Source of the DNA: Jaapia argillacea MUCL 33604
Taxonomy: Eukaryota; Basidiomycota; Agaricomycetes; Jaapiales; Jaapiaceae
Reading direction: 5' to 3'
Assembly: GCA_000697665.1 (NCBI GenBank)
Contig: KL197727.1
Coordinates: 682,001 to 746,000 of the forward strand
DNA length: 64,000 nucleotides
In this document: piece after piece, positions 50,626 through 62,559 of the stretch
Layout: the number at the start of each line of letters is the position of its first letter
How positions within the stretch are numbered: position 1 is the stretch's first letter
Made by a program: the position numbers and the translations under genes
Notes under the pieces: model-generated
Told to the model about the DNA's origin: nothing
Database searches by the model: none
What the model saw: only the letters and a program-made list of their open reading frames with translations

Positions 50626-53357
50626 ATGTCTGATCCTACCACTCAATCCAACTATCACGAAGTCGCCACCGAGCATGTTCACTTTATTTGGGATGTCGAC
50701 TTCAAATCTCAAGTGATCTCCGGCTCTGCTACACACACCGTTCTCGTGAAGAAAGCTGGTGCGAAGGAAGTGATGTGAGGATCACCAGCCTGAGATGCCC
50801 CGATGGAGTCCTCACTCAGGCTGATGTCTTTATGGCAGTTTCGATACAGCTGATTTGGATATCTCGGAAATTGAAGTCGAGGGAAAGCCTGTAAAGGTTG
50901 GAGCCCCCACCAGTCCTGTGATTTGCCCATCTCACGAACGCTATTGCAGTACGATATAAAACCGAAGCATGCAGTCATGGGATCGGCATTGCATGTACCT
51001 CTCCCCGCTGGATTGAAGATAGGCTCGAAAGTCGATGTCAAAGTGAAGTACAAGACGACAGAAGACTGTACAGCCTTGCAATGGTTAGACAAGGAGTGTG
51101 TGTCGTTTTCAAAGATCGCTTCTCCATCAAGTTCTCATTCAACTTTTAGGCAGACGCAGGGCAAGAAATTTCCCTATCTATTCAGTCAATGTCAACCAAT
51201 CTATGCGAGGACGTTGGCACCGTTGCAGGGTGAGTCTTATTTATTCCTCCCTTTTCCGAAAATCGGCTTACATTACTCCAGACACACCGTCTGTGAAGAT
51301 AGTACGTCCTGGTCTTTCAAGAGAGTTCATGCATTTACCCAGCGCCAGACATACGATGCTGAGGTTTCTTCCGTTCTTCCAATCTTGCTCTCGGCCGTCC
51401 GGGTGTCTCCCCCCTCGGATGGCCCCGCTCACGACGGGAAAGAAATTGGCAAGGACATTGTGTTCTATTCTTACAAGCAGGTATGCTATGAACAATGTAT
51501 GCAAATGTCATTGACTAGTTTGGTGATTAGCCTGTCCCGATACCCTCCTACCTCATCGCTATCGCAAGTGGGAACCTTCGCTACCATGCCTTCCCGTCTT
51601 TGCCTGGAAGGAGCTGGACCACGGGGATCTGGGCAGAGCCCGAAATGATCGATGCGGCGTACTGGGAGTTTAGTGCCGATACAGCAAGGTCCGTTCACTA
51701 CCTCAATCTCAAGGCTCTTGTGACCTACGAATATTTCCTCCCCAGATTCCTCGCAGCTGAGGAAGATATTGTTACACCTTATCGATTTGGCGTGTATGAT
51801 TTGCTGGTACTCCGATTCATCCAGCCATGTTGCCCGCACAAAGTTCGAGCTCATACGTTGCACAGGTTTTGCCACCGTCTTTCCCATATGGAGGGATGGT
51901 AAGCCAGCTCGGTAATCATATTTTCATTAATATGCTGATCGCGTGTAGGAAAATGCATGTTTGACATTCTTGACCCCGAGTACGTTTGCATGCATATCAT
52001 GATGCACCTTCTCATCTGGCGTAACGGGATGTAGCACTCCTTGCTGGCGATCGAACACTCGTTGATGTCGTAGTCCACGAGTTGACACATTCATGGTTTG
52101 GGAATGGGGTGACGTATGTTTCGTCTCGATCCCCCTTTGTTGCCAATGTTGACCCCTCTCCCTCAGTCATGCCTACGCCTCACATTTCTGGCTTAACGAA
52201 GGCTGGACGACATACATGGAGCGGGTATTGCAACAAGTTCTACACTCTCCTGCGGAACGCGGTTTCTCGTTCTTAATAGGGTCGAAAGCCCTCCGAGATG
52301 CTCTCGAGGGGTACCAAGATCGCCCCAAGTACCAGAGACTTGTTATTGAATTCGAGATGGGAGAAGACCCCGACGACGCTTATAGTAGCATCCCCTACGA
52401 GAAGGGTGCCAACTTCCTGCTCCATCTAGGCAAGATGTTTGGTGTCAACTAAACAGCTGTGCCGCTAACTCCTCTGTGCAGAGCAGAAGCTGGGCGGAAC
52501 GGATGTTTTCCTACCATACGCAAAACACTATGTCAGTACGTTTATGGGGAAGAGCATTACCACCGAGCAATGGAAGGAGAACCTCTACGCGTATTTCAAG
52601 CAACATGGAGGAGACGAGAAGATCAAAGCACTCGATAGTGTTGACTGGAATGTGAATACGAATCGTGCTTGGAGGAGTACATCTAATGCTGATTTATGCC
52701 TTAGGCATGGCTCTATGGAGAAGGCACCTCACTCCCTGTACAGATGGAGTACGATATGTCTCTGGCCCGACAGGCCTACGAGCTCGCTGAGCGGTGGGAC
52801 GCTTCACGTTCAGTTTCCGATGTATCTCGTCTCGATTTCAAACCGGGTGACGTCGAAGAGTTCAATTCTAATCAGAAGGGTTCGTTTTCAGTTCAGCCTC
52901 TTCTCCTAAAGAATTTACCGAGACCCAAAATCCATATCCAGTCGTGTTTTTAGAGCGCTTACAATCATACTCGGCTCTCCCAAGCAGCCATATCTCCCAC
53001 CTCGGTTCTCTATATGAGCTGTCGCGTTCTTCAAACGCGGAGATCCGGTTGAGGTTCTATCAGGTGGCTCTGGTCGATCCTTCTTCCGATGCTGCGAAGA
53101 AATTTGCGTCGGAAGCCGCGAAGTGGGTAGTCGGCGACGATGGCACGGGAGTTGTCAAGGGAAGAATGAAGTTCTGTAGACCCGTTTTCAAGGCTGTATT
53201 CAAAGCGGATCATGAATTGGCCATCGGAATCTATGGCAAATCGAAGGCCGCTTTCCACCCGATTGCCAGAAAGTTGATTGAGAAGGTACGCTCTCCTCAA
53301 TTCTTCCTGTCTCGAGTGATTTTGAATCGAGATACATAGGATCTCGGATTATCGTGA
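50626..53357 (+). CDS. LTA4H: Leukotriene A4 hydrolase-type aminopeptidase (M1 family)
   Basis: Sixteen exons (50626-50774, 50839-50896, 50950-51095, 51150-51229, 51282-51301, 51349-51480, 51531-51688, 51746-51806, 51866-51898, 51949-51979, 52035-52113, 52167-52429, 52482-52651, 52705-52879, 52942-53285, 53340-53357) give about 638 residues. The bifunctional LTA4H family cleaves N-terminal residues and hydrolyses epoxides. The exopeptidase motif GGMEN is split across exons 9 and 10; the zinc site HELTHSWFGN followed by NEGWTTYMER is complete. The ALQWL and PYLFSQCQ segments and the C-terminal HEAT-like domain are typical of LTA4H rather than other M1 enzymes. Exon 5 is a 20-bp microexon. The intron 52430-52481 begins GC, not GT. 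In yeast the homologue is LAP2. Confidence 0.95.
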
Positions 53358-53493
53358 TGACTTGTCTTGAGGGGGGTATCCGGAATCTGCCTACAGAATG
53401 AGAAGACGAACTGAAGTGTAATTGTTATAAGAGACACGACTCATCCATAATGACTACATGATGGGTTAGGGTTCGAGACCACTGCTCTCCCAG

Positions 53494-56086
53494 TCACAGC
53501 GGCTTGCCCTGATCCAACTTCGTGAGAGCGCCTCTGGCGCGTAGCTTCAAGGCGGTCTGGCAACAAGCAGCGTCAGTCGGTTCTCAAGTCATATAACAAT
53601 GACAGGACTCTTACCTGCATGCTGTACTTGCCCTGACGCAGCGGCGAGATGGCCCGAATGAGGCAAGTAGTAGGCTTGCATAGGACTCGAAAGCACTTAC
53701 CTTCCTAGCTGACGGACTGGCCTCCAATGATTTCCCTGAACTAATTATCAGAATCCAGGATTCCCCCAGGAGTTAACAAGGGGTCAAGACGAACGAACCG
53801 GAGAGAATCAGGTTCAAGTGACATCTGGCTTCGGTCTCCTTGTTCTGGTGGGATAACAATCGAGCGTACTCGAAATCTACAAGGATCTCAGTATGAGAAA
53901 ATACGCTGGCGAGACGACCGCTCACAGGCGTGATACAACAGATAATGGTCCACTTCGATTTTCTTGCCATTCGCAATCGCACACTCGAAGGCGTCAGTGG
54001 CCAGAGCTTCAGCCGCTTCTCTAGTGATGTGCGTTTCGTCGTTATTCTCGGGGTGGGCGTCCGGGTTCTTGCGGTTCCCCAGGTCAGACAACCTTTGAGC
54101 CAAGAGAGGGCTCATCGCTTACTGAGTATGCAACGTATGAGGCGCAAACACCTTCCAGAAAGCAAGCCAGGCACAAATCGTCCCAGTATCCTCTGCCATT
54201 CTCGTACCAATCTGGTCTATCGAAATACCCTTTAAGCTTGTTCCGAGCTCTACGAATGAGAGGAAGCATTGTTCCCGCAAGAATGGCCGGCGGAGCTCGC
54301 ATGAGGGCCAAATTGATATATGCGAGTTCCAATCCAGGTAACATAAGTCGTCTTGCCTGAGACTTGAACTTCTGAGCTTTCCGCTGAGCGAATTTTTGAA
54401 AGCGCGCGAGCTCAAAGGCGGTATCATATGGGACGGAGGCTCCTGGAAGACTGCCCAACCGCCGGCTGATTTCCTGGGGAATAGACTTGGCAGCGAGTTG
54501 AGGGATTGAGTCCAGCTGTTTGGTAGCCTCTTCGACATCCCCGCTCTCCAGGAGGCAAACCGCGTACCCATAGACGTACGTCGCACGAGACCACTTGAAA
54601 ACATACACCAGTTGGTATTGAACACGCTCGCAGACTTTGAATTTACTCACAGTCGCCTCAGTCACGAGATACTTCCAAGATTTCTTTGATTCCTCGATGT
54701 CCCATAATGAGAGGTTCGCCAGAGCAATTTCCCAATTCGACATATGTCGGACAGTGTAGAATTCTCCGGCTCTTTCAATCATCTCCTTGAAGCATCGTAT
54801 TGCATCAGATGGGCGAACTTGGCACACGTGCAATCGACCTGCAGTACCCGAGGCAAAGAAACCTTAAAAAGAAAATTGATATTAATACCAGTCTTGTTCA
54901 AGAACATTGGAATACCTACTATCGGGGAAACGCCTGACATTCCATTCTACTATTTTCCTTGCCACCTTGATGTCGACTCCGTTATGCACAACACTTGGGA
55001 AAGCCATGTGGAACAGTCCAAGTGACATGTCACAAAAGCTTCGACGAAATCCTTCAACCTCTAAAGACGCCACATAAATCATTCAGATACTTCATATCGG
55101 TTTGCACGTACGAACCTGCTTCCACAGACGGTTGATCATGGTCCTCTGACCATCCTCCCGGCTTGGCGAGAAGATCAAGAGCAACACGGCGATCAGCCTT
55201 GCAGTCCCAAGCCTTGACGATGCTCCGCAGCTTGGAAGGAATCAAACTCAGAATCAGGTTTGCTATTCCAACTCCAAAGCAGATCCCGGATCTGAAGTGG
55301 ACATCGATCGACGGGTCCTCGGAACCCTCGCTGTGAATTGCGAACTGGGCATCCATCTCCTCGACGAATTTACCCAAGGCCATGTAGATTTTGAACCCGG
55401 TCATCATATGAAAGCTGACCAAGGGAAATCCTCATGAGCAAGAAAGACAAATTGTGAACATGAATACCACCAACGCTTCCTTGAAGAAAACTGTCCAGCT
55501 CGAGGCGCACGCCAAAGCAACTAGTGCCTGTTAAACAGTAAGATAAATACTCGCCGCAGAGTGACGGCTCGACGCACGTTGGCAAAAAGAGCTTCTGCGT
55601 ACGCAAGTTCGGCGTGGAGTTCAACAACGGTCATACTTCTGATCCATCGGCGGCCAGTGGTGCTGTACACAGAGAGAAACATCCCAGCCAGCCTGTTCGC
55701 CAACAGAGATGGCTTTCGATAACGATTGATTACCTCGAGGTCGTGTTGAAAAGCTTGCAAGGCATCCAACAGGTCCTATATACACCGCGATTTAACGAAA
55801 TAGAGCATTGGGAGAGTAGATACGGATCCTCAACCTTTCGCTCAAAGGTCAGAAATGCATTCATGCATTTCATCGCCGCAAATCCATGAGCTGTGTAAAG
55901 CCGTTGTCTAGCAAAAACATCAGGACCCAGACACAATTGCTCAAGGAAAGAAAAATACCGCTTGGGATCAACCTTGCAAATGTATTCAGCTGCGTCCTCC
56001 ACTCGGGGACCAAAGAGTAGATTCATTGCCTCGTGTAACTTCGGGAGGTCCAGCAGAGGGTCCGTGTCAGCGGTGAGAGGGGTCAT
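53494..56086 (-). CDS. IML2: Iml2/TTC39 family protein (DUF3808)
   Basis: A multi-exon minus-strand gene starts at 56086 (MTPLTADTDPLLDLPKLHEA). Recognisable coding blocks lie near 55560-55770, 55090-55420, 54090-54830 and 53494-53930; I did not fix every junction. Family features are HEAMNLLFG near the start, RKPSLLANRLAGMFL, WIRSMTVVELHAELAYAEAL, and TPR-like helices later, with WEIALANLSLWDIEESKKSW and YVYGYAVCLLESGDVEEA. It ends in a helical ARGALTKLDQGKPL tail. Yeast Iml2 is needed to clear protein inclusions with lipid-droplet help; mammalian TTC39 proteins relate to lipid traits. Location and partners here are unknown. It is convergent with the LTA4H gene, 136 bp apart. Confidence 0.85.
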
Positions 56087-56860
56087 ATTGTTAGTGATGG
56101 GAGAAGATATGAGAAAACGGGGAAGGGATGGTGGACTTTATATGAATCATTCTCGATACCTGTATCAGGCGTCCCGAGACAGAAATGGGTAGACTCCGTA
56201 ATTGGACAATAGTTCGAGACACCTGCCCTTGATGATCCTATCACCGAGTAAGCGCGCAAGACAAGGCTCCTCGGACTCGATGGGAACGACACTCAGAATA
56301 CGGAGCAATTTTGACAAGAGCCTTCGCGGCTCATTTTTGGGGAGACAGGCTGCTGCCTTTCAGCATAATAAGAGGACCTGAATAAGAACGGTGGGGAAGA
56401 AACACTCAGAATGGGCAAGCGAGCCGAAGATGGGAACCTCACGCTGACTTGTGAACACCGAGGCGGACGTAAACGGAGGTCAATAGAAATTCCAAGTGAA
56501 GACAAGGGCCCACAAGAGCAATACAAGAAGAATCAATAAGTTGTGATAGACGCCCACAGGTGACGGCAGAGCTGTTCGGAACTGCAGATCGTTGAAGACA
56601 ATACGGGAGATTGGCTGCAGGAGCGTGTCGGACGGACAATAACAAAGGGGAAAAGGCGGACTATCCAGTCATCCTGACGTTGACACAGATTGACAGAGTG
56701 GGCAAGGAAACAGCAAGAAAAGCACGGAATTCGAAGTCAAGGCAACGCGAAGGCGATGTACCTCACGTGGCGGGGCCGGGCTCAGATCGGGCTCACAGTA
56801 CAGGGGGATGGCAGGAAGGCAAGACTGACTAGACGAGGTACGCGACGATGCACAACAGTG
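56087..56860. other. Intergenic, IML2 5' flank and ArfGAP 3' flank
   Basis: No gene or RNA was recognised in these ~770 bp. Short open frames on both strands lack domain similarity. Confidence 0.45.
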
Positions 56861-58276
56861 CTACTTGAAATCACTCCACAAATCCCCAAACACATCGTCC
56901 TTCTTCTGCACTGGCGCAGCTGTGGAAAATGGTGTGCTGAACAAGTCCCCACCAGCCTGAGCGGCAGCCCCTGAGTTGGGTGAAGAGCCCCAGACATCAC
57001 TTGTCGTGAAAAGCGATTGCTGAGATTGTTGCGGTGGAGGTGCTGGTTGCGCCGGACCCGGTGTTCCCCAAAGATTGGATTGGGTCGGCGCAGCTGGGGT
57101 GGCAGCGCTCCACCCAGAGCTGACTCCCCACATCCCTGCTCCGCTGTTGCCCACCAAGCTCGTTGGCTGAGCTTGTTGATGTTGATGTCGCTGCTGTACC
57201 GGAGCACCGCCAAGTTGGTCCCAGGGAGATGCTTGGGTAGGCACTGGTGCTGCCTGACTGAACGGGGTCTGAGAGGAAGAAGCGAAAAGGGAGAGGATGT
57301 CTTGTTTGACATCTTTCTTTGGAGGCGGTGATGTGGAAGTGGATGGAGGGGCAGCGTGGAAGTCTAGGCTGAACAAGTCGTTCGTTGGTTGAGGCTGTGG
57401 AGGTGGTTGAGCTGGAGTAGGGACGGGGGCGGATTGCGGAACAACACGGGATGTCTGAGTACGATCAGCCATGGCAGTTGACAGTAGCTGATGTGGTTGA
57501 GGCTGTCGACTTGTGACGGGGGGGACTGAACGACGATTCTCTGCAAATGAGGAGCGAGCCTGTACTGTTGACGCCGGCGGTGGTGTGGGAGAGGCAGAGA
57601 CGGATGGGGTGGAAGAATGGGAATAAGAAGCATGGGCAGGTGCTCCATTATCGAAGATTGAGGGGTCCGCAGGAGGTGGCCCTTCCAGAGCCCAGCGACG
57701 AGATTCATATTTCGACCGAATGAACGACTCCATTTTGCTAATGTGACATTAAGAATGAAGAGACGTTCAGAGCATACGTATCGAGGTGACATACTGTTCC
57801 GGAGGTGTATGCCCAGGTTTCAGATGAGCTTCCCAGTAAGAATTCGCCCGGGTGTTTCCCCATTTCTGAATAGACTACGGTCACAGAAAGTCGGTTCCTT
57901 CTGCAAAATGGCAGAGAAGATCACATCAACTCACCTCCATCTGCTCAGGAGTCCAAATATCAAGGTCCACCGACTTGACTCTGCTTATGTGCGTCCCCAT
58001 CGATCTGTGGATACCAGAGCATCTGATACACAAGAAAACTCCGCTTCAAGGAAGTCAGAAAGTCAATCCTACAGAAGGGAGATTCTGGTCGTACATATTC
58101 CAGGAGGCCCAACGAGGATCTAGTGAGCGTGCCATGTCAATGGAGGCTTCGGAATAGATAGAGGCAAACTCGCCATTTCTTTTGCAATCAGCGCAGACTT
58201 TATTCTCCGGTTTCTTCAGAAGTTCTCTGAGAGTCTTTGCATGTCTCTCCGTGGTTGCTTTATCCTGTCGAGACAT
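56861..58276 (-). CDS. AGE2: Arf GTPase-activating protein, Age2/SMAP type
   Basis: Five exons (minus strand: 58174-58276, 58095-58119, 57935-58043, 57795-57874, 56861-57737) encode 397 residues. The ArfGAP zinc finger is complete: CADC, 16 residues, then CIRC, with the catalytic Arg in [11 protein letters not shown]. Next come [10 protein letters not shown] and [13 protein letters not shown]. The long C-terminal part is Pro/Gln/Ser-rich with short DLFSLDF- and DLWSDF-type motifs, the kind that bind coat adaptors. Such proteins stimulate GTP hydrolysis on Arf at the trans-Golgi and endosomes. The first intron (58120-58173) starts with GC. The gene is divergent from GET2 with 153 bp between the starts. 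Confidence 0.92.
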
Positions 58277-58429
58277 GATGGTGGATGATACAAGCTAGTT
58301 GTACGGGCACGATGGTGGAGGCAGGCAGAAGTTCGGAAGGCGCGATATTTGTCTCTGTATCTAAGCATGCGTGGCGTGTCTGAGTCGTGTCCAACAGTTA
58401 TTCACGACGTCCACGAATATTCACGAATA

Positions 58430-59553
58430 ATGTCGGCAGCAGCAAGAGCAGAAGCCCGCAGAAAAGCAATCCTTGCTCGAGGCGGCGACCGTCTCGCAAA
58501 GCTTACAACCTCCGCCAGAGGCGAAGACGCACCAGCTTTCACCCCCAGTGGTGAGTCCGACGTGGCTTCCTTCCGTCGTTCTTCCTGTCTGACCTATTCC
58601 TCAAATAGAGCGCCCGCTTTCGAACCGTACTGTTGAGCTCGAGAATTTTGTTGGCGAAGAGTCACCTTCCCCACCGTTGCAACTTCCACGCAGCACCACG
58701 CACTCCCGTGGACAGTCACCGTTCACCTCGGCTGGATTGGGCGCTCCTCCTGATCCGTCAGTATGGTCAGAGGAACAGCAGAGGCAATTCATGCATGCTT
58801 TGATGGGCGCAGGTCTTGCCACTCCCCCAGGACAACCTCAGCACCCTCAGCTCTCCGCTTCTCCTTCTCTCACTAGCAGTGAGAATGTCGAAGATCCCCT
58901 TGCCAAACTCATGGCGTCTATGGCCAACTTTGACCCACAGTCGCAAGGTGGGTTTCCTGGTGCACCTCCAGCGCAGGCCACATCACCGCCAAAACCTCCG
59001 TCATGTATCCGAAAATTCATGCCGCTGGTTCACATCTTGGCTACGTGGATTCTACTCGCATACTTTGTGTTCTGGAAGGAACCAGCAGTGTTTGATGCTC
59101 AGACTAGTGGGGCTCTGATAGATCGGCCACGTTGGACACGATGGGCGGAGCTTGCGCAGCGAAATGCAAAGGGAGTGTTTGGAGTGCAGTGGGTTGTAAG
59201 CGTCATCTCTAACTCGCCTTGCTGTATTATTCTGACACTCAAGTAGCCTTTCTTTTGGGCCTTCACAACTCTCCAAGTCGTTCTGCACTCTTTCCGCATA
59301 TTCTCCGGATTCGTGAGTGACGCCCTCCCCCGATCATAACCTAGCTAGCGAGCTTGACATATGTTCACAGGACTCGATACGACCGCCAACGCTTCTCCAA
59401 CTAGCCTTGCCACACATACCTCCACCTTTCCCAACACTGATCCTCAGTGGAATGAAGTATTTCCAAATGGGTGGCATGCTGCTCGATGATCTGGCAGCAT
59501 TACTATTCGCTGTTGGATTCATTGTGTTTGTCGCGGGATGGGTAGTTGCTTGA
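58430..59553 (+). CDS. GET2: GET complex membrane subunit Get2 (CAMLG-like)
   Basis: Four exons (58430-58550, 58609-59195, 59247-59312, 59371-59553) give 318 residues. The N-terminus has the basic helical motif that captures Get3 (ARAEARRKAILARGGDRLAK), then a long polar linker, then three C-terminal membrane segments (HILATWILLAYFVFW; FWAFTTLQVVLHSF; DLAALLFAVGFIVFVAG). This layout is that of Get2, which with Get1 inserts tail-anchored proteins into the ER membrane. Sequence conservation outside the basic motif is low in this family, so the call rests on architecture. The exon 2 donor GTAAGC at 59196 keeps phase. Confidence 0.82.
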
Positions 59554-59631
59554 AATATGGATTATATTAGGTTGTCATAACATTCCTTCACATCGAGCAG
59601 GCAGACTGGTAAACTCTCAATCGGAGCCCTG

Positions 59632-60370
59632 TCAAGGCAAAACAGCCGCAGCCCCCGTCTTAGGTCGCGAAGCAGCAGCCTCCTCTTCCAAAGCAATCCG
59701 CAAGGCTGCCTCTTGCGCAATAGCTTGCTCCGTTGCCTGTTCCCTCAACCTAGACTCCATACTACGAGCCCGGTGCGCCCCTTCAATCACTGGAAGACCC
59801 TGCGCTTCCCTCTCAGCCTTCCAACGCTCCCATGCATTACCACCGGCAACATTCATCAACTCTTCGAAGATACTCGTCGACCACTTTTTGCCCATGTCGA
59901 TCTTGTGTGTGTCTCCGTTGCCTGCGTGTCAGAGCACCAGGTAGCCAATGAGCGTGGCAATGCGAGTGTCGTGGAGGGCCTTAAACTTACGGAATTCGAG
60001 GGTCATTTGTGGTGACCAGACATCAGCCTTCGTTTTTGAGACCTTGTTTACTTGAATGTCGAGAGTGGGGTTGGCATATCGTATCCTGGGCAACTCCTCC
60101 TTCATGAAATGACTTTAGAACAATACGTCACAGTCATGACAACAATGGAGAAGGCCACATAATTACGATTCAAGCAAAATGTGAGAAGTCGAAAGCAACG
60201 TGAAGACTAGCGAGCCAAACTTACCGGGCACCGAAATGGTCGTTTCGAACAGCAAGAGTCATTTTCAGAGCTTTCACACCAGCCAATGTCAGGCGAGGGG
60301 GCTTCCTCAGCTCCTCGAGGATTTTGGAGAGTCGTGACGGCCCAGCGATGAATTTTGGCTTTCGAGGCAT
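59632..60370 (-). CDS. MRP49: Mitochondrial ribosomal protein with L51/S25/CI-B8 domain (Mrp49/mL61-like)
   Basis: Exons (minus strand) 60225-60370, 59991-60112 and 59632-59921 give 185 residues. The thioredoxin-like L51/S25/CI-B8 domain spans roughly residues 30-115, with AVRNDHFGARHFMKEELPRI and RYANPTLDIQV as the best landmarks. A basic N-terminus (MPRKPKFIAGPSRL) suits a mitochondrial ribosome protein. The C-terminal helix is rich in Ala, Glu and Arg. The same fold occurs in mS25 and the complex I subunit B8; the N-terminal GPSRLSKILEEL points to Mrp49/mL61. Confidence 0.78.
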
Positions 60371-60487
60371 GTTGAGTGAGGAAGGAAACGAATGTCACGC
60401 TTGTCACACCGTGTTCCTCCTACTTACTCTCATCTGGCCTCGGGAACTGCTCGACCTCATTGGCCCTGAGTTGGCTAGCATCCCATC

Positions 60488-62126
60488 ATGGCAGACGAAG
60501 AAGACTCATTGGTGAGGCGTAGGTCGCGGAGATCTACAGCTGGAAACCGGTATGCTCCATGATCTTCTTGCCTCTGCTCCCTCCCACCTGCTTTGGAGCT
60601 AGCATGGAAGCGGCTCTAGCGGAAATGGTTGAAGAACTCGCACAGGAAGTGGAGGAAGATGTGGATTTTGTGATTGACAAAGGTCCTTCTGATTTAACTG
60701 CGTGTGTGATACTCTAACCTATCTTGCAAACCCTAGACGAAGACGATGTCTTTGAATCAGATTTCGAGAGCACAGATGAGGAAACTGCGAATCAAGGCGA
60801 CCCCGAAGCGAGTGAGAAAGCTATTGTTGACGAGGAGAAAAGAGATCGGAAGGTACCCGTTGCCCAGCTAACCCAGGATCTACCACTAATTTGTATGCAA
60901 GGCGGCTCGTTCCCGAGCGGAGAGGGCAGTTGCAGGAGCTCACGCTCGGCAAAAAGTGACTTTCAATCCACAAGTCTTGCCTTCGTCCGTCACGGTGCCC
61001 ACGTCTACCCCAAAGCCAAAACGTCGTGTTTCCTTGGGGGTCGCCGTCAACGCTGAGACGGGTGAAGTTGTCGAGGGTACGAAGGGTCAACGGCAAAGCA
61101 AGAGGACAAGCACAATTCTCAACCGGTCCGCTACAGAAACTCGGATCAAGGATGCTGAAGAGAAGAGGGTATGTGTATCCTTCATCTTTCAATATCGGTC
61201 TCTGCGCTCACCTATGCCCATCGTAACCAGGCTGTTATCCCCAAGAAAACTAAAACCTACATACGAGCACCCACACAAGATGAACTCATCGCACGTGCTT
61301 TGGACATGGAAGAAGGTAATATCTCAGAGCATCGCAACTACCTTTCGCTTGAAGAAGAGAAGCGGAAACGCGCCAGAGTTGTACGTGCTTCGGTAGAAGG
61401 ACCATTACTGCGATGGTTGAGTCGGGGGGAAGAGGTACAAGTTCAGGTCGACCCTCCAGCTACACATCCCTCGAACATGGCTGCGAGTTATCCTTACATG
61501 CATGCAAACACTTCGTCTCATGGGACCTACCCTGCCGGACAGCCATGGGCAAACCCACCAGCGTTTCAAAACCACACATTGGGGTCAAACACCTCTCACA
61601 CTCCTACCCCCACTTCTACTCCCGGCGCCGCTCACCACCTTCAATATCAGTACACATATGCACAGTATTACCCTCCACCCCCTCCACCACCACCACCTGA
61701 GCCAACATACGTAACCAGTAAGGTTACAAAAAACTACGTGATTCATGAACTCGGTCAGGAAACCTGGGCCCCCAAGCCCGGATGGACGGACACAATGAGA
61801 GCCATGTTTGGTGACGACATTCACTGGGAGGAGTTGAAAGTGTATCTTGCAAAAGGACGTCCGCTCAGTATGTCGAGCTCTATTTTTCCTCCCTCTCCTC
61901 AATCATTCATGCGCCCTTCTGCGCAGCTCGTCCGGTGCAGCTGTGTCCCATCACTGGGCTGCCTGCTCGATACAAGGACCCCAGAAGTGGTGTTCCGTAT
62001 GCAAACGCGCGAGCTTTCGAGGTGTTGACGGGTATTCTCAATCACGAATTCATATGGAGTGATACCCTGCATTGCTATATCGGTCGAGAAGGAGAACCCA
62101 CGGCGATGGACGTTGACGACGGGTAG
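60488..62126 (+). CDS. VPS72: SWR1-complex subunit VPS72/YL1 (Swc2)
   Basis: Six exons (60488-60549, 60603-60682, 60737-60852, 60902-61168, 61231-61867, 61927-62126) encode 453 residues. The N-terminal half shows the YL1 H2A.Z-binding pattern: RRSRRSTAGNRM, a highly acidic stretch (EVEEDVDFVID; DEDDVFESDFESTDEE), then basic and coiled segments. Near the end comes the YL1_C domain with RPVQLCPITGLPARYKDPRS, which fits this family closely. The linker around residue 300 is Pro-rich, with a nine-proline run. Swc2 delivers the H2A.Z-H2B dimer to SWR1 for exchange into nucleosomes. It shares a 117-bp divergent promoter with the mitochondrial ribosomal protein gene. Confidence 0.93.
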
Positions 62127-62559
62127 CCCACTGACGTCGTGCATCGTAGCAAAGGTCTGCTCAATGTTCGTGGCTGGTCGACATCCGAAACTGACTCATT
62201 GAGCTCAGCATCTTTCACTAGAATCATCCCTAACACGACAGGATCATATGCTCCAGTTTATTCTCTCGCCTCTACGGCAACCTGGGTGTCATGGTAGTAG
62301 CACGCAAATTGCACGGTGACGGACGCGACAGTTACTCCTTTATTGGGTAGGCACCAGTTGTGTTAGAGGCAGATAACATATGTCTCATTGTGTGATCACG
62401 CTGGTCCGTTCAATAAAGTTGGGACTGAGGCTACCCCAGATCAGAAAAACACCAGTAAATCCTGCCGAATAGGTGTGACCGCAATCACCTCTCGTGTGAC
62501 AGTACGCGACTCGTCTCTCCAGGTCTCTCCCCCCTAACCGCGTTGCGCCTCAACGTTTG
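62127..62559. other. Intergenic, MSH4 promoter region
   Basis: No gene or RNA was recognised in this ~430-bp stretch. A pyrimidine-rich tract (about 62515-62535) precedes the MSH4 ATG. Confidence 0.45.
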
